DNA of 64,000 nt from Cristatella mucedo (Eukaryota > Bryozoa > Phylactolaemata > Cristatellidae): contig WPIO01000013.1 in assembly GCA_009760855.2 (NCBI GenBank), forward strand, positions 5,726,001 through 5,790,000, read 5' to 3'. Below the pieces are notes generated by a model, which was not told the origin of the DNA, made no database searches, and saw only the letters and a program-made list of their open reading frames with translations. Numbering within the stretch: the first letter of the stretch is position 1; every line of letters starts with the position of its first letter. Below are positions 1 to 21,999 of the stretch, piece after piece. A program made the position numbers and the translations under genes.

Positions 1-189
1 CGGCCAGGCACTGAAAGCGGAAATCAGAAGTGAGCGCAAAGTCGCCCGCCACCGCGAGCTGACTGTGCACGCTCGCTCTTTGGTGGCGCTGCTGAGCGAT
101 GGGCACAGCCGAGACCGGTCGGTCGCTGCCAGGCCGGCCGGCGACTTTGGACACACGCGGTGGCGCACGCGGCAGCGGTGCTCGCTCAC

Positions 190-11675
<11,486 letters not shown>

Positions 11676-12389
11676 GTCTGACTACGCATTATTACTTGAC
11701 TCGCTACAAGCGCGGATACGTTCAACAATGGTCGCACTGTTACCTGGCGACTTACTGCGCGTTTATTAGTGCACACAAAAATATGCAAGAATATGTATTA
11801 ACTAGGCAAGCTACAACGCCTCCTTTTTAAGGCACGATATCCTTGCGCAGCTGGTCTCGGCGTACGCTTGCTGCGGCTACAATGTAGCGTACAGAGTAGC
11901 TAAGAACTCCAATAAGTGTATATGAAAACAACTGGTCGTCGACAGTAAACCGCGATTGTGAGAGTTAATATCGGCAGCGGTTTCGTAGATTATTGAAACG
12001 AGACTGCTCATTTGGACACTTTCTGTTGCCAGGAGAAGAACGACATGCCTGACTGCTAAGATCCTTATTTGACTTGCGACGTCGGTACCCATAGCTCGTA
12101 TATGTTTACCAGGTTATAGAACACGTTTCTAAACGGCAAATTTGATGTATCCTAGTAGGTTTTTAATAGTCCGGGGCAGTTGCTATTCGATACAGCCAGC
12201 TGGGGGTTACCCAGCTGGGTCAAACCTGACCCTTAATTTGTCGCAACTATTGATAGTAGGGTCATTCGTAATCCACCCTAAGAGAACTTTTATCTCAAAC
12301 CAAGTGCTTTACTGCTCGCTGCAAGAGAATTGACAGCCAGGGGTTAGTGACTTGTGCAGTGTCGAACGAGCAAAATAAAAAAACTTGGT
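11676..12389. other. Upstream flank of DNAJC21
   Basis: Would hold the DNAJC21 promoter. No TATA box or other named element was recognised. A small perfect inverted repeat (CCAGCTGGG / CCCAGCTGG) sits at 12196-12218. Confidence 0.4.
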
Positions 12390-12545
12390 TGACTAATCAG
12401 CCTCGTTTGTAAAGCGGCAGGAGAGTCTTATCGGCCATCACCACCGCTTGCAGTTGGCTATGAAGATTCACCAAATTGCAGGATTCGAACCCTCGACCTC
12501 GGTCGTGAAGAGCGAGCATCTTACCTCCTGAGCTATCACGGCCCG
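12390..12545 (-). mobile_element. SINE-1 copy c
   Basis: Full-length-looking minus-strand copy. Box A region TGATAGCTCAGGAGGTAAGA, box B GGTTCGAATCCTGCAA, then GCAAGCGGTGGTGATGG and the CCGCTTTACAAACGAGGCTG end. Confidence 0.88.
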
Positions 12546-12812
12546 TATCGTGCTCAGGCCCGCACATTGCAGACATTTAGGGCCGCCGATTAAGAGGACC
12601 TGTGGCAGGTAACGTGCCTTGCGTCATGCACAGATACGCACGCAAAGCACACACGGAATGAAGAGCGAAAAGATAGTAAAGGGAAGGGTGACTGGAGCAC
12701 GTACGTATTTAGACTTAAAAGATGCAGAATCATCGCTTGTAGTGACCGTTACCGGAAGCGAATTTCATACTTTCGGTGCTAGCGACTTGAAGGCTCGGTC
12801 GCCAAAGGCTCA

Positions 12813-12945
12813 GGTTTGGCCCAGTGGTTAAGGTGCTCGCCCCGACCGATGTCTGGCCGAGGTCGTGGGTTCGAGCCCCCGCCCCCGTGGCATACGTGAA
12901 GCGCCTGAATAGAATTAAAGTTCCCTTAGCGGGCTATGCGAATTA
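12813..12945 (+). mobile_element. SINE-2 copy (tRNA head + LINE-A-like tail)
   Basis: Plus-strand head TTTGGCCCAGTGGTTAAGGT (box A) and GGTCGTGGGTTCGAGCCCC (box B), then ACGTGAAGCGCCTGAATAGA and TTCCCTTAGCGGGC. The AT-rich end runs into a (TA)n tract. Confidence 0.88.
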
Positions 12946-12949
12946 ACTA

Positions 12950-12953
12950 CATG

Positions 12954-13032
<79 letters not shown>
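12950..13032. repeat. (TA)n microsatellite
   Basis: About 80 bases of TA units with two G interruptions, directly downstream of a SINE-2 copy. Confidence 0.96.
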
Positions 13033-13035
<3 letters not shown>

Positions 13036-13124
13036 TATAGGATTTCAACTTAGTGCGGTGGACAGCGTGATGACAAGATGCTGAGGAGCGGGTGGTGCAA
13101 AAGCACAATATGTTGTTATATACA

Positions 13125-13240
<116 letters not shown>

Positions 13241-13299
13241 AATGACTGTGTATACAAGTGTATACAAGTCTGTCATACACAATCAATGACTGTGTATAC

Positions 13300-14159
13300 G
13301 TTTTGATATTAATTTTGTGTATACAAGTGCACATGAAGAAGTGAGAAAAAAGTCAGAAAACATCAAGTCAGGCGTTTCGCCAGTTAGTGTTGACGATGTC
13401 TATTTATTCTTTCGTGTTGTTTTTTATTTAAAAACCACTTGAGTGCTCGCGGTCGGCAGCATTCTTCACGTAAAGGCGTAGAGGTGCACGAAGGAAATGA
13501 CCAGAAGGCGTAGAATGCGCTGGAAGCTGGGAGGCCGCCGTCTGCACATCCACTCATCTGCTACAGACGGAGGCCGCGGAGCAGAGTTTCAGCCGCGATG
13601 AGCTGCCGCGATCCTCACCTCGATCTGGACCAAACAGTAGGCCGATAGTGGCTAACCAGGCGATAGCCCTTCGACTGTCTAATTGCGCAGCGATGCAACT
13701 CCGCACGACAATAAATAAGGAACAGCGACCGCTAGCAAAAGCGAGCGGTCGTAGCTCAAGGCCACTCTCGGCGAGCTAGTTCATCAACTCGCAACCGAAG
13801 TCTTTCCGACAACTGAGTCGCATAAATGCATGTCGATCCAAAATAAAACTTCTGAAAATAAGACCTGCGCATTCCACTCAACCTTTATCTGCAGTCTGCT
13901 GGTTAAGCATTCGTGATGACGAACCCGCATCAAAAAGTTCGCTAGGACGGATATTCTAGGCCGCTCGAGTGTTATATCTGACCCTCGGAATGGCGTCTTC
14001 GGGGAAATTACAAAGTTGCGATTTTACGCTAGAACTTTCGAGTGCTAAAAAAATCAGAAACCCGGGCGGTAAGCTGAGCTAGCTGTAAATCGCGTTGGTT
14101 TCTGAAAATGCAAGCGGTGCGCACTGCCACCGCAACTAGCGGCTTCTTGACTAAAAAAT
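13300..14159. other. Intergenic stretch, nothing recognised
   Basis: No long frame with family similarity, no repeat family and no RNA gene were recognised here. Confidence 0.5.
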
Positions 14160-14322
14160 ATTAGATATTTAACTGCCTCTTTTGTATAGCGAGAGAAAAG
14201 CCGTTACAGCCTTCACCACCGCTTACAATGGCAAGGAAGGATCGCCCGCTGCAGCATTCGAATCAACGCTCTCGTGACCAATATCGTGAGAATCAACCGT
14301 TTTACCTAGAATTACCAGGCTC
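14160..14322 (-). mobile_element. SINE-1 copy d (diverged)
   Basis: Minus-strand body with GTAAGCGGTGGTGAAGGC and the TATACAAAAGAGGCAGTTAA end. The tRNA-like head is eroded, with box B altered to TTGATTCGAATGC. Confidence 0.72.
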
Positions 14323-14620
14323 CTTGCGCGGCCGTCGGAAGTCTTACTGCAATCTCGGTAGGTGACAGACTAAAGGAGACGACCTCGGCAGCACTCTGTC
14401 CTTTCAAACGAGCCGCGTCTGTTGCTAAGCTGACAGCTGCCGGCCTGTGATGGAGCCTGCGACAGAGATGTAACGGATGCCGAGGCCCACAGTCTCTCGA
14501 TTCTCGATGCCTCGTTTGCCAACTGCGAATGCCGAGTGGCAAATTTACTGCTCGCTGGCTCGATACCACTATACGACAATCGTTCACAGAGCTCTGGGAC
14601 CAATTGAGCTACTTAGCAAA
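14323..14620 (-). mobile_element. Possible third tRNA-derived SINE (SINE-3)
   Basis: Reverse complement starts with a tRNA-like head: box A TAGCTCAATTGG at 14611-14600 and box B GGTATCGAGCC at 14567-14557, about 33 bases apart as in a tRNA gene. The body that follows differs from SINE-1 and SINE-2. Only one copy was found, so family status is inference. Confidence 0.45.
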
Positions 14621-15318
14621 AAGTTACGAGTATTTAGCTCTGCGGTAGCATGAGGCAAAGCCACTTAGCTGCTAGAAAATTAGCTGCGCCGCACACAAGA
14701 TACGCGACACAGGTATGGAGCTAAGGTATCTGTGTCAATGCATAGACCCAGAGGAATGTTCAGAAAACGCGGTGTTGTCTCAGAGACGAGAGGCAGATTG
14801 TGGTCTCGCCGCCGAGATTCAGGTACTACATGCAAGCGTCTCTACAGAAGTTAAGCCTGACAGGTCAGACAATTCACAACTTACTGACGAAGGATTGAAA
14901 ATCAAACATCATACTTAAGCTGCAGCTCTCGCCAGCAGTTCACGTCGCACATGTGCACGCTATCGCAAGTTCGTTACCGCCGCGCGGCGATTGTGAGCGC
15001 GGGCTGCTGACGTCCAATGCTAGTAGCATTTGAAGAAGGCCTTCGAAGTCATAACTTGCTTCAATTAATTTTGCCATGTCTCCAAAGACTGTAAGCTCTG
15101 AGCTTGTTGTGCACGCAGACTCACTGTCAAATCGCCCGATTCCAGGGCGGCTCAAAATTAAAAGTCTCGGCATGTGGGTTTCGCTATTTGCTTAGCCTCT
15201 CGGCTCACGCGAACGGAAAATGATCTCATTTGAATAAAGAGCGAATTATTTGGTTGAATCGGCAGACCGTCGCTTATATGCATCATAGCTCGAAGCAGCC
15301 CAATCAACTGCTAGTCCG

Positions 15319-15363
<45 letters not shown>

Positions 15364-16082
15364 TCTTCTGCAAGAGAAGGCAATGAAAATAATGAGCACA
15401 AATAAGCCTAATTTGTCTCACAAATTGGAAGCGCCACTTTCGAGAACTTTGCTCCCGCAAAGGTCCCCGCCGCGTGGCATTGGCGAGCGCTCAATCCTAG
15501 CGCGTAGCTGCGCTGCTGCGATAAGGGGTTGCGGAAAGTACCTCTGAAGACCCGCTTATACTAACAACTAACACCTCGGAGTGCCACGTGACCCTGACCT
15601 GCTCGCTCGCTACATTCTTTCTCGTCAAGCAGTTTTACCGCGTAAGCGCGTGCACGGTCAATTTTAAATCCGCCTTCCTCCGTGCGCCAATGTAAAAAAA
15701 AAGGCGACCTTACGGAGTGCAGAGCATTGGGACGTCTACATTCAGATTTCAGTATGCTCTAAACGCATATTTTGGAGGCACTCGCAGCGCAAAACTCTGC
15801 TGAAAAACGCCTACGCCAAGCGCCGAAGTAGCGGAGCTCCGATTCTGGCGCAGGCTGCGTGCACACTTCCTGTGCCGGCGGCTGACAAACCGGACCTACG
15901 CGCCAGCGCCATCTCAGCTGCACCGAACGGGTGAGCGAGCGTGTTCTTCTCACTTTCTCTTGACTGCTGCAGCTGCGAGAGTTCACTTATAGGGTAGGAG
16001 TTTTGCTAACGGATGGGCGGTTGCCCTCTTTCGGAGCCCATCGACCGAAAAGTGGTAGGAATTTTTTGTTTTACTTATCTAG
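14621..16082. other. Intergenic stretch with a (CT)n tract
   Basis: Contains (CT)n at about 15319-15358. No gene or named repeat was recognised elsewhere. Confidence 0.5.
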
Positions 16083-16170
16083 CTGACTTAACAGCCTCTT
16101 TTGTATAGCGACAGAACAGCCTTGACGGCTATCACCGCCGCTGGAAGCCGTCGAAAGTCATGCAATGGCT
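16083..16170 (-). mobile_element. SINE-1 copy e (3' part only)
   Basis: Plus-strand text reads CAGCCTCTTTTGTATAGCGA then GACGGCTATCACCGCCGCT, the SINE-1 tail in reverse complement. The tRNA-like head is missing. Confidence 0.7.
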
Positions 16171-16700
16171 CTTGCGGAAGCGGAGTTCGGATCGCTGTAG
16201 CCGTGCGGACCATCTGCTCTCGTGCTGGATGGAAATAGACAGCTCCAGCCTTTTCCGCACGTCTCCGCGAACGCTCGCTCCGACGGGCGAACGCCGCCGC
16301 GTTCGCGCCAGGCAATCGCTCGTGCGACCCACTCACGCAATATGCTCGCGCTACCCGCTCGCGCCCCTGTTTTAGGCTCTTAGCTTGGGCTGCGTGCGCG
16401 GCAACGGCAGCTCGCGATCTAGCTTCGCTCCTCCGGGTCCCGTAGGGCGGCGGCGGCGGCGGCGCCGTCGTAGTGCGGGAGGAGCTCCGAGCGGGCCGAC
16501 CGGGCGCTGAGCGGTTCCCGGCGCTAGGAGTCGCTGTCTCGGAGCGCGCTCGCCGCACGGGAATCCAGAACGTGGGCCGCCGGAAGAATCCAGAACGTGG
16601 GCCGCTGGAAGAATCCAGAAAGTCGTGCCGCCGGAAAACGCCGCTTTTCGAGCCGTTTTGAGTAGGACATGACGGCCGCAGAAGCTGACTACACTCGCTT
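16170..16700. other. CpG-rich block with 25-bp tandem repeat
   Basis: GC- and CpG-rich. At 16561-16636 a unit of about 25 bases (GAATCCAGAACGTGGGCCGC plus five) is repeated three times, the third copy diverged. Long frames here lack family similarity and are taken as GC artefacts. Confidence 0.6.
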
Positions 16701-17479
16701 TGGCCTCCCGCCCACTAACCTCGAGGTCGATGCGTGGCGAAAATCATATAGGACGGAAATGTGGCAGGAAATGCAGGACATCGCCGTGAAGTGTTAAGTA
16801 CGCTCTAATGGTCAGTTCGCTAGCGCTAGCGAGGAAGCTGCGCTTTGTAAAGACGTCGAGCTGATTAGGAGGAGTTAAATTTTGAGGAGTCAATGCCTTT
16901 GCCCGCTGGAATGCAAGATGAAATTTGATGGAAAGCTTAAGATGAACAAAATAATGAAATGAGGGTATGCTTTGACAAGACTACGACAGTCGAAATAGCT
17001 AGTCATGCGTTTTTGACATCGATTGTGACATAGATAACTGCGATTGTCTTTATTCAGAACACCCTTCCTGTGCCTTTAATCGTCTGGTAGATAACGAAGT
17101 ATCGCCCGGTCTGTCGTCAACGGCGTAGCTGCCACATTGCTGCACCTATCTTCTGCCTGAGCTTCAATGACTCCCTTTCAAGCATTGAATCGACTTCAAA
17201 ATCCTCTCTTTGACCGACAGCTGTCTTAACTCGCTCGCATCAAACTACCTATCCGACCTCCTTGCTTTTCCTTGAGTGTCCTTTCGTACCAACCGTGACA
17301 TCTTTAAGGTGATCGATTCTTCCGTTTGTTTGCACTGAAAGCCTAAAGCTCGCTTCCGGCTTCGGTCACTACCTGCCATGACCTTGCATCGTTTAAGTCT
17401 CAGCTTAAGACGTATTCTTACTTGCAGCCAACCGAGAGGGCGACCCGGAAATAGCATAGCCCTACAATTTGGGATCCGC
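16701..17479. other. Intergenic stretch, nothing recognised
   Basis: No coding, RNA or repeat signal recognised. Confidence 0.45.
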
Positions 17480-17620
17480 GGCTGAAATGTACGTGACTAA
17501 AATGTCCGCCACGGAAATGTCCGCGGCCAAATTTTCTGTTGCCGAATATGTCTTGCGACCAAATTGTCGGCAGTCGACATGATCGTTACCGAACTTTGCA
17601 TTGCCAAAAGACGTCCGCGA
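17480..17620. repeat. Degenerate short-period array
   Basis: Variants of a word such as AAAATGTCCGCCACGG recur about every 15-17 bases: TGAAATGTACGTGAC, TAAAATGTCCGCCAC, GGAAATGTCCGCGGC, CAAATTTTCTGTTGC, CGAATATGTCTTGCGA, CCAAATTGTCGGCAG. The copies drift progressively toward the right. It is non-coding as far as can be seen. Confidence 0.6.
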
Positions 17621-18950
17621 TCGACAGGTAAAAGATTCTGCTCCGCTCCTGGCGCTCTGCGGTCACGTTCGGGTGACTTCGTAGACAAAGCCCGACACAA
17701 GTTTGACAGAGCGCAGTCCCACAGCAAGTTCAGGATTGACCTGCTGCACTTGCCTCGCTACAGTTGCGCTCCGTCGAGCTGAGCTAGAAATCGGCTCAAT
17801 ATCAACAGTCCGGCAGGCTGAGCGCGTAGCCCCAGCGGACGACGGCGACTTCCGGGTGGATGCGCGCCCGCCGCTCACCTGCGCGCGCCGGCGCGGCTCA
17901 GCAGCGAAGCGGCCATTGAGCGCCGCCGCCGGGAAAGCGATCGGCGCAGCGGGACTCGGGACCCGCACCGTAGAGTTCTGCCGAAGTTCTGCCGCTGCGG
18001 CGACCGGCTGAGGTTCCTGCCCAATCAGCTGCCACTTCAGCGGACCACAACTTTCATCTGCTATCTCTCGGGGCCTCGGAAGCCCCCCGGAGAACGGCGC
18101 TCGCCTCGCCCTCCTCGCCGCACTCGTCGTTGCTGCGCAAAAAATGGGGCGGCGCGTCTCTCTTTCTCTCCTTTTTTTAAAGAGAGTGCAGTTGAGTAAT
18201 CTCGGGCTGCGATGCTCGTCAAGTGGCAGCACTTGACAGAACGCACCGCCCGAAGCTCGGCGAGGTCGTCTCGGCCGCGGCCTCGGCCGCTTCGCGCGCG
18301 AAACGCCTTTGATCCTGCGCCAGCGGATCCCGAGCGCGGCTGTAAGCGATAGGTCGGCTGCTGCTGCTGCTGCGGCCGGTGACCGTCTCGAGAGTAAGGG
18401 CCCGGGCTTCGGCGGCGAGTCGCGCCGAGCGTCGCCGCCTCCGACGTGCCTGAGTGATGAGCGTTTGTTTGACTGTTCGCCAGTCTCGCACGGTGGCCGC
18501 GAGCGCCGCCAGGCGGCCGCCGTCGGTAGCCGCCCGGAGCCGCGTCACCGCAGCCGCCGCACGTTTAAGGGATGAACGGGTGCGCAGCTGCACTACCGTC
18601 CTCCGCTGAGTGACAGAGGATAAAAAGGCAAATGAGGATAGCAGACATCTGCTCGGGTGAACGAGAAGCGAGCGAACGGCGGCTGACGACGGCGGCAAAG
18701 TCTTCGCTGCGACAACCGCCGTGGAACGCCGGAAATGCTACCGGCTTCAAGTTTCGCAAGGAAAAAGCAATGCACTCTGCAGCGGCGCCATCCTTACGCT
18801 CGCATTTTTCTTTCGTTTGTAGGGCAGCCACTGCCGCCGGCCAAACTGAAACTGACCTCGTCCGGTCGGTCACGACCGGAGTCGTGTACACCGGCTCGGC
18901 CGCAGGAGCATTGCCCAGTTTCGAAAGGAAACACGATCGGATGGTCAGCG
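17621..18950. other. CpG-rich block without recognised gene
   Basis: Very CpG-rich, with overlapping long frames on both strands typical of GC-rich DNA. None resembles a protein family known to me. It could be a promoter or an unmethylated island of an unseen transcript. Confidence 0.5.
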
Positions 18951-18954
18951 GTAG

Positions 18955-19150
18955 CATGCTCAATAAACAACAAGAATAACATGATTAGGGGGACATGCAC
19001 AGGGTCAGCATGCGAGTGCGGTTAGTGGCAGCATGCACAGTCTCAGCACGCATCGGCACATAAAGGTCGAAGCACAGGGACCCACTAAGTGCTGTGATAA
19101 ATAGGAGCGTTTTTAGTTTTCTTTTTAATGTGGTAAAGTCGCGAGATGCC
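18955..19150 (-). mobile_element. LINE-A 3' fragment (end of ORF and 3' UTR)
   Basis: Reverse complement reads CGACTTTACCACATTAAAAA, then CAGCACTTAGTGGGTCCCTG, CTGCCACTAACCGCACTCGC and CATGTTATTC, matching 33610-33780 of the LINE-A element. The hairpin tail is absent. Confidence 0.85.
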
Positions 19151-20050
19151 GCGACACAAGTCGCGGCTATCAAGCCAACAGCAATGCATAAGCTGCTCAG
19201 ACCACAGCAGACGACACCAGCGACCGCATCCCCTCTCGTCGGCGGCGCCACGGGCGCGAGAGACGCACGACTGGGAGCGCGCAGGCAGCCAGCGCCGCGT
19301 GCGCGCTTCCCGGCAGCGGCGGGGCGGGCGAACTGCGTCGGCTCGCGCCGCTTTGTTTCCGGCCTCCTGCCGGCGCGGCCCGTCGGCTTGTGGCGCTGCC
19401 AAAAGATGGCGCTCGCGCGGCGCTCGCAAACAAAGACGAACAGCCGCGACGCCACCGCCGCTGCGCCTGCGAACGGGCGGGCCGGTGAATTCGATGGTGG
19501 CGCCCCGGCGGGGTTCGACCTAGAACGTCCGCCGTTCACCGCTTGCAAAAAGGAGGCAAGACGACGCGTGCAACACGACGGAAGCGATCCGCAGCCCTAT
19601 AGCTATATATAGGCGAGCGAGAGCGCAGCGAGTGAAACCAGCGCTCGCTCGACCGGCCGCCGACGAGGCCCGCTGCGTGCAGATTGAGATTGAGGTCAAG
19701 GTCAAGAGAAGCAGCCCCGCGACGCGTCGTCTCATGTCCTAATGGTGGTCTGCTCGAGAAAGCCCGTGCGTTCGATGTCCTAGCAGTGCAGGCCGTCGTA
19801 AACAGCCCGGAGGTGCTGCGCCGGCGAGCGGGCTTGCGGCCAACTCGCCTAGGTGCGTCTAGCAAGGCCCCGCGAACGACACGTGCGACTTGTTAGCGTT
19901 TACGAATTGGAAAAATTTCGAGGAGAAAATTCAAGCCATCAGAGGGTAAGAACACTGTCGGAACTACTGACTGTCGGCTGGAGCCGATTGTTGCTATTTT
20001 TTGAGTGTCGATGCTAGAATGGAAGCGCTCGATGGAGTCGGGCGCTCCAG
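19151..20050. other. CpG-rich block without recognised gene
   Basis: GC- and CpG-rich up to about 19880; long overlapping frames lack family similarity. A TATATATAGG word at 19601-19610 may be a promoter element, but no transcript is evident. Confidence 0.45.
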
Positions 20051-20110
20051 TAATCTCTCTCTCTCTCTCTCTCACACCCCTCTATATCCCTTTCCCCCTA
20101 AACAAAATAC

Positions 20111-20277
20111 TAGCTGATTTAACAGCCTCTTTTTGTATAGCGACAGAAGAGCCTTTACGGCTATCATCACCGCTTGCAGTGGCGATAAAGGATCGCCCAC
20201 CGCAGGATTCGAACCCACGACCTCGGTGTCGAGGTCGTGAAAAGCAACCGCCTTACCTAGTGAGCCATTACGGCTCA
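20111..20277 (-). mobile_element. SINE-1 copy f (well preserved)
   Basis: Reverse complement: GCCGTAATGGCTCACTAGGT (box A), GGTCGTGGGTTCGAATCC (box B), GCGGTGGGCGATCCTTTATC, CACTGCAAGCGGTGATGATA, and GTCGCTATACAAAAAGAGGC at the end. It lies between two CT-rich tracts. Confidence 0.92.
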
Positions 20278-20279
20278 CA

Positions 20280-20580
20280 CTCCTCTCTCTTTCTCCTCTC
20301 TCTCTCTCTCTCTCACTTCCTTTCTCCCGCTCTCCCTCTCTCCCTTCCTCTCTCCCTCTCTCGCGCTATCTCTCCCTCTCTCGCACTGTCCCTCCCTCTC
20401 TCTCCCTTTCCCCCTCTCTCTCCCCCTCTCTCCTCTCTCTCTCTCTCTCCTTCTCTCTCTTCTCTCTCTCCTCTCTCTATCTCTCTCTATCTCTCTCTCC
20501 TCTCTTTATCTCTCTCTACTCTCTCTCTCTCCCTCTTCATCTCTCTCTCTCCCTCTCTCGCACTGTCCCTCCCCCTCCCT

Positions 20581-20655
<75 letters not shown>
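20280..20655. repeat. Long polypyrimidine (CT-rich) tract
   Basis: About 375 bases almost purely C and T on the plus strand, built of CT dinucleotides with CCCT and TCTAT interruptions, ending in an uninterrupted (CT)n at about 20590-20654. Confidence 0.95.
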
Positions 20656-20658
<3 letters not shown>

Positions 20659-20956
20659 GCCTCCATCTCCACCTTCCACTCCCATCCCCTTCGCCCTCCG
20701 CACCCCTGTAACCTTCCTCTTCCCAACTCCACTAGTCTCTCATCTTCGTGACAGCTTCCGTCTCAGTAAGTCTACTTTGCAGAGACCGCGACTGCGCCCC
20801 GTCGATAGTCGGTCGAAAATCCGAGCCGACGTTTGCTAGGAGCGCGCAGCGCCCTCGAAGTGAGCGCTTCAATTACTCGTTAGCCACTCGGGTCATCGTC
20901 ATTGAATGGCCGCGAAAGAAAGAAGTGCGAAAAAGTGCGAAAAAAGAAGTGCGGGA

Positions 20957-21131
20957 CAGCTGATTCAGCCTCTACATCATTTAGGTGGCGACTAGCTAGC
21001 GGGCAGAAGAGTCCTAGCCTGGCCATCACTTCCGCTTGCGCCGGGCAATGAAGAATTGCCTGCCCGCACGACTCAAACCAGCAATCTGGTTCGTGAGGAG
21101 CGAGCACCCTACGCGTGGGCTAAGTCCCGGG
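20957..21131 (-). mobile_element. SINE-1 copy g (variant)
   Basis: Reverse complement has TTAGCCCACGCGTAGGGTGC (box A region), TGGTTTGAGTCGTGCGGGCA (box B region) and GCCCGGCGCAAGCGGAAGTG. It resembles copy b more than copy f, suggesting a subfamily. Confidence 0.75.
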
Positions 21132-21924
21132 CTTCGGCTGACCGGAAGCTTCGCCTGCTCTTTATTGTCGCTGCATAAAGGTCGCGGCAGCGCCTGGCCT
21201 CCTCCGCCGCCGCCGAGCTGAACGTTGGGAGCTCGTGAGTTCGGTGGGGAGTCGCTATCTTGTCTCACGGGCAAACGTACGGTACCGCCGGGATCTGCGG
21301 GCCAGCAAAAAAGCTCGTACGCGTGCAGGCGGACTGCGGATTGTCTGGAGGTCGACGGCAGAGCGTCCGGTGGGCGGACATCCGTGAAGTCATCGCTCCC
21401 AGGTCAGCGGTGAACGAGCCGCAAACGGACAGACGAGTGAGAGTCGCAGGGTCGCAGCCTCCCAGCGGTCGACTCTTCGTCGGTGAAACTTACCGGACAA
21501 CTCGCTGAAAAGCCGGCGGCGAGCTGAATCAGCCGGATTATGAAGGATAGTCATTCATCATTTGCGGCTCCTGAATTGTAACGGCTACGACCCGATGATG
21601 CGATACTCTACGGCCGCGTCAACTTAGAAAGCTGAAGCCATGAGATAGAGCAGCCAGTAGTGCTTCCGAAGTTGGCCCTGGGAATTTGAGCTGATTTGAG
21701 CCCTAGGCCATCATGGTGTCCTGCTGTCCTGTTGGTGTCCTTCATGGCCGCTTATGGACGCCCGTAACCCTCGACTGCTTTCAAATAGAGTTGTCTGCGT
21801 TATGGATGCGGACGCTAAGGTAGGCGGCGCTCTTTGTCGCTGACGCGTTCTGCTACCGTCGGCGACAGACGCGCCTGCATTCGGTACCGCGCCGACAAGC
21901 CGCCAGCGGCGATACAAGGTTATA
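21132..21924. other. Intergenic, partly CpG-rich
   Basis: No gene or repeat family recognised. Confidence 0.4.
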
Positions 21925-21998
21925 ATAATAATAGTAATGCACTTGATAAAGCCCCCTCAGATAACTCAATCTCTTTCTAGGCGCTTTACATTTGCAAG
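21925..21998 (-). mobile_element. LINE-A 3' tail
   Basis: Plus-strand text is ATAATAATAATAGTAATGCA, CTTGATAAAGCCCCCTCAGA and TCTCTTTCTAGGCGCTTTAC: the ATT tail and 3' hairpin in reverse complement. Only the last 70 or so bases are present. Confidence 0.9.
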
Positions 21999-21999
21999 T

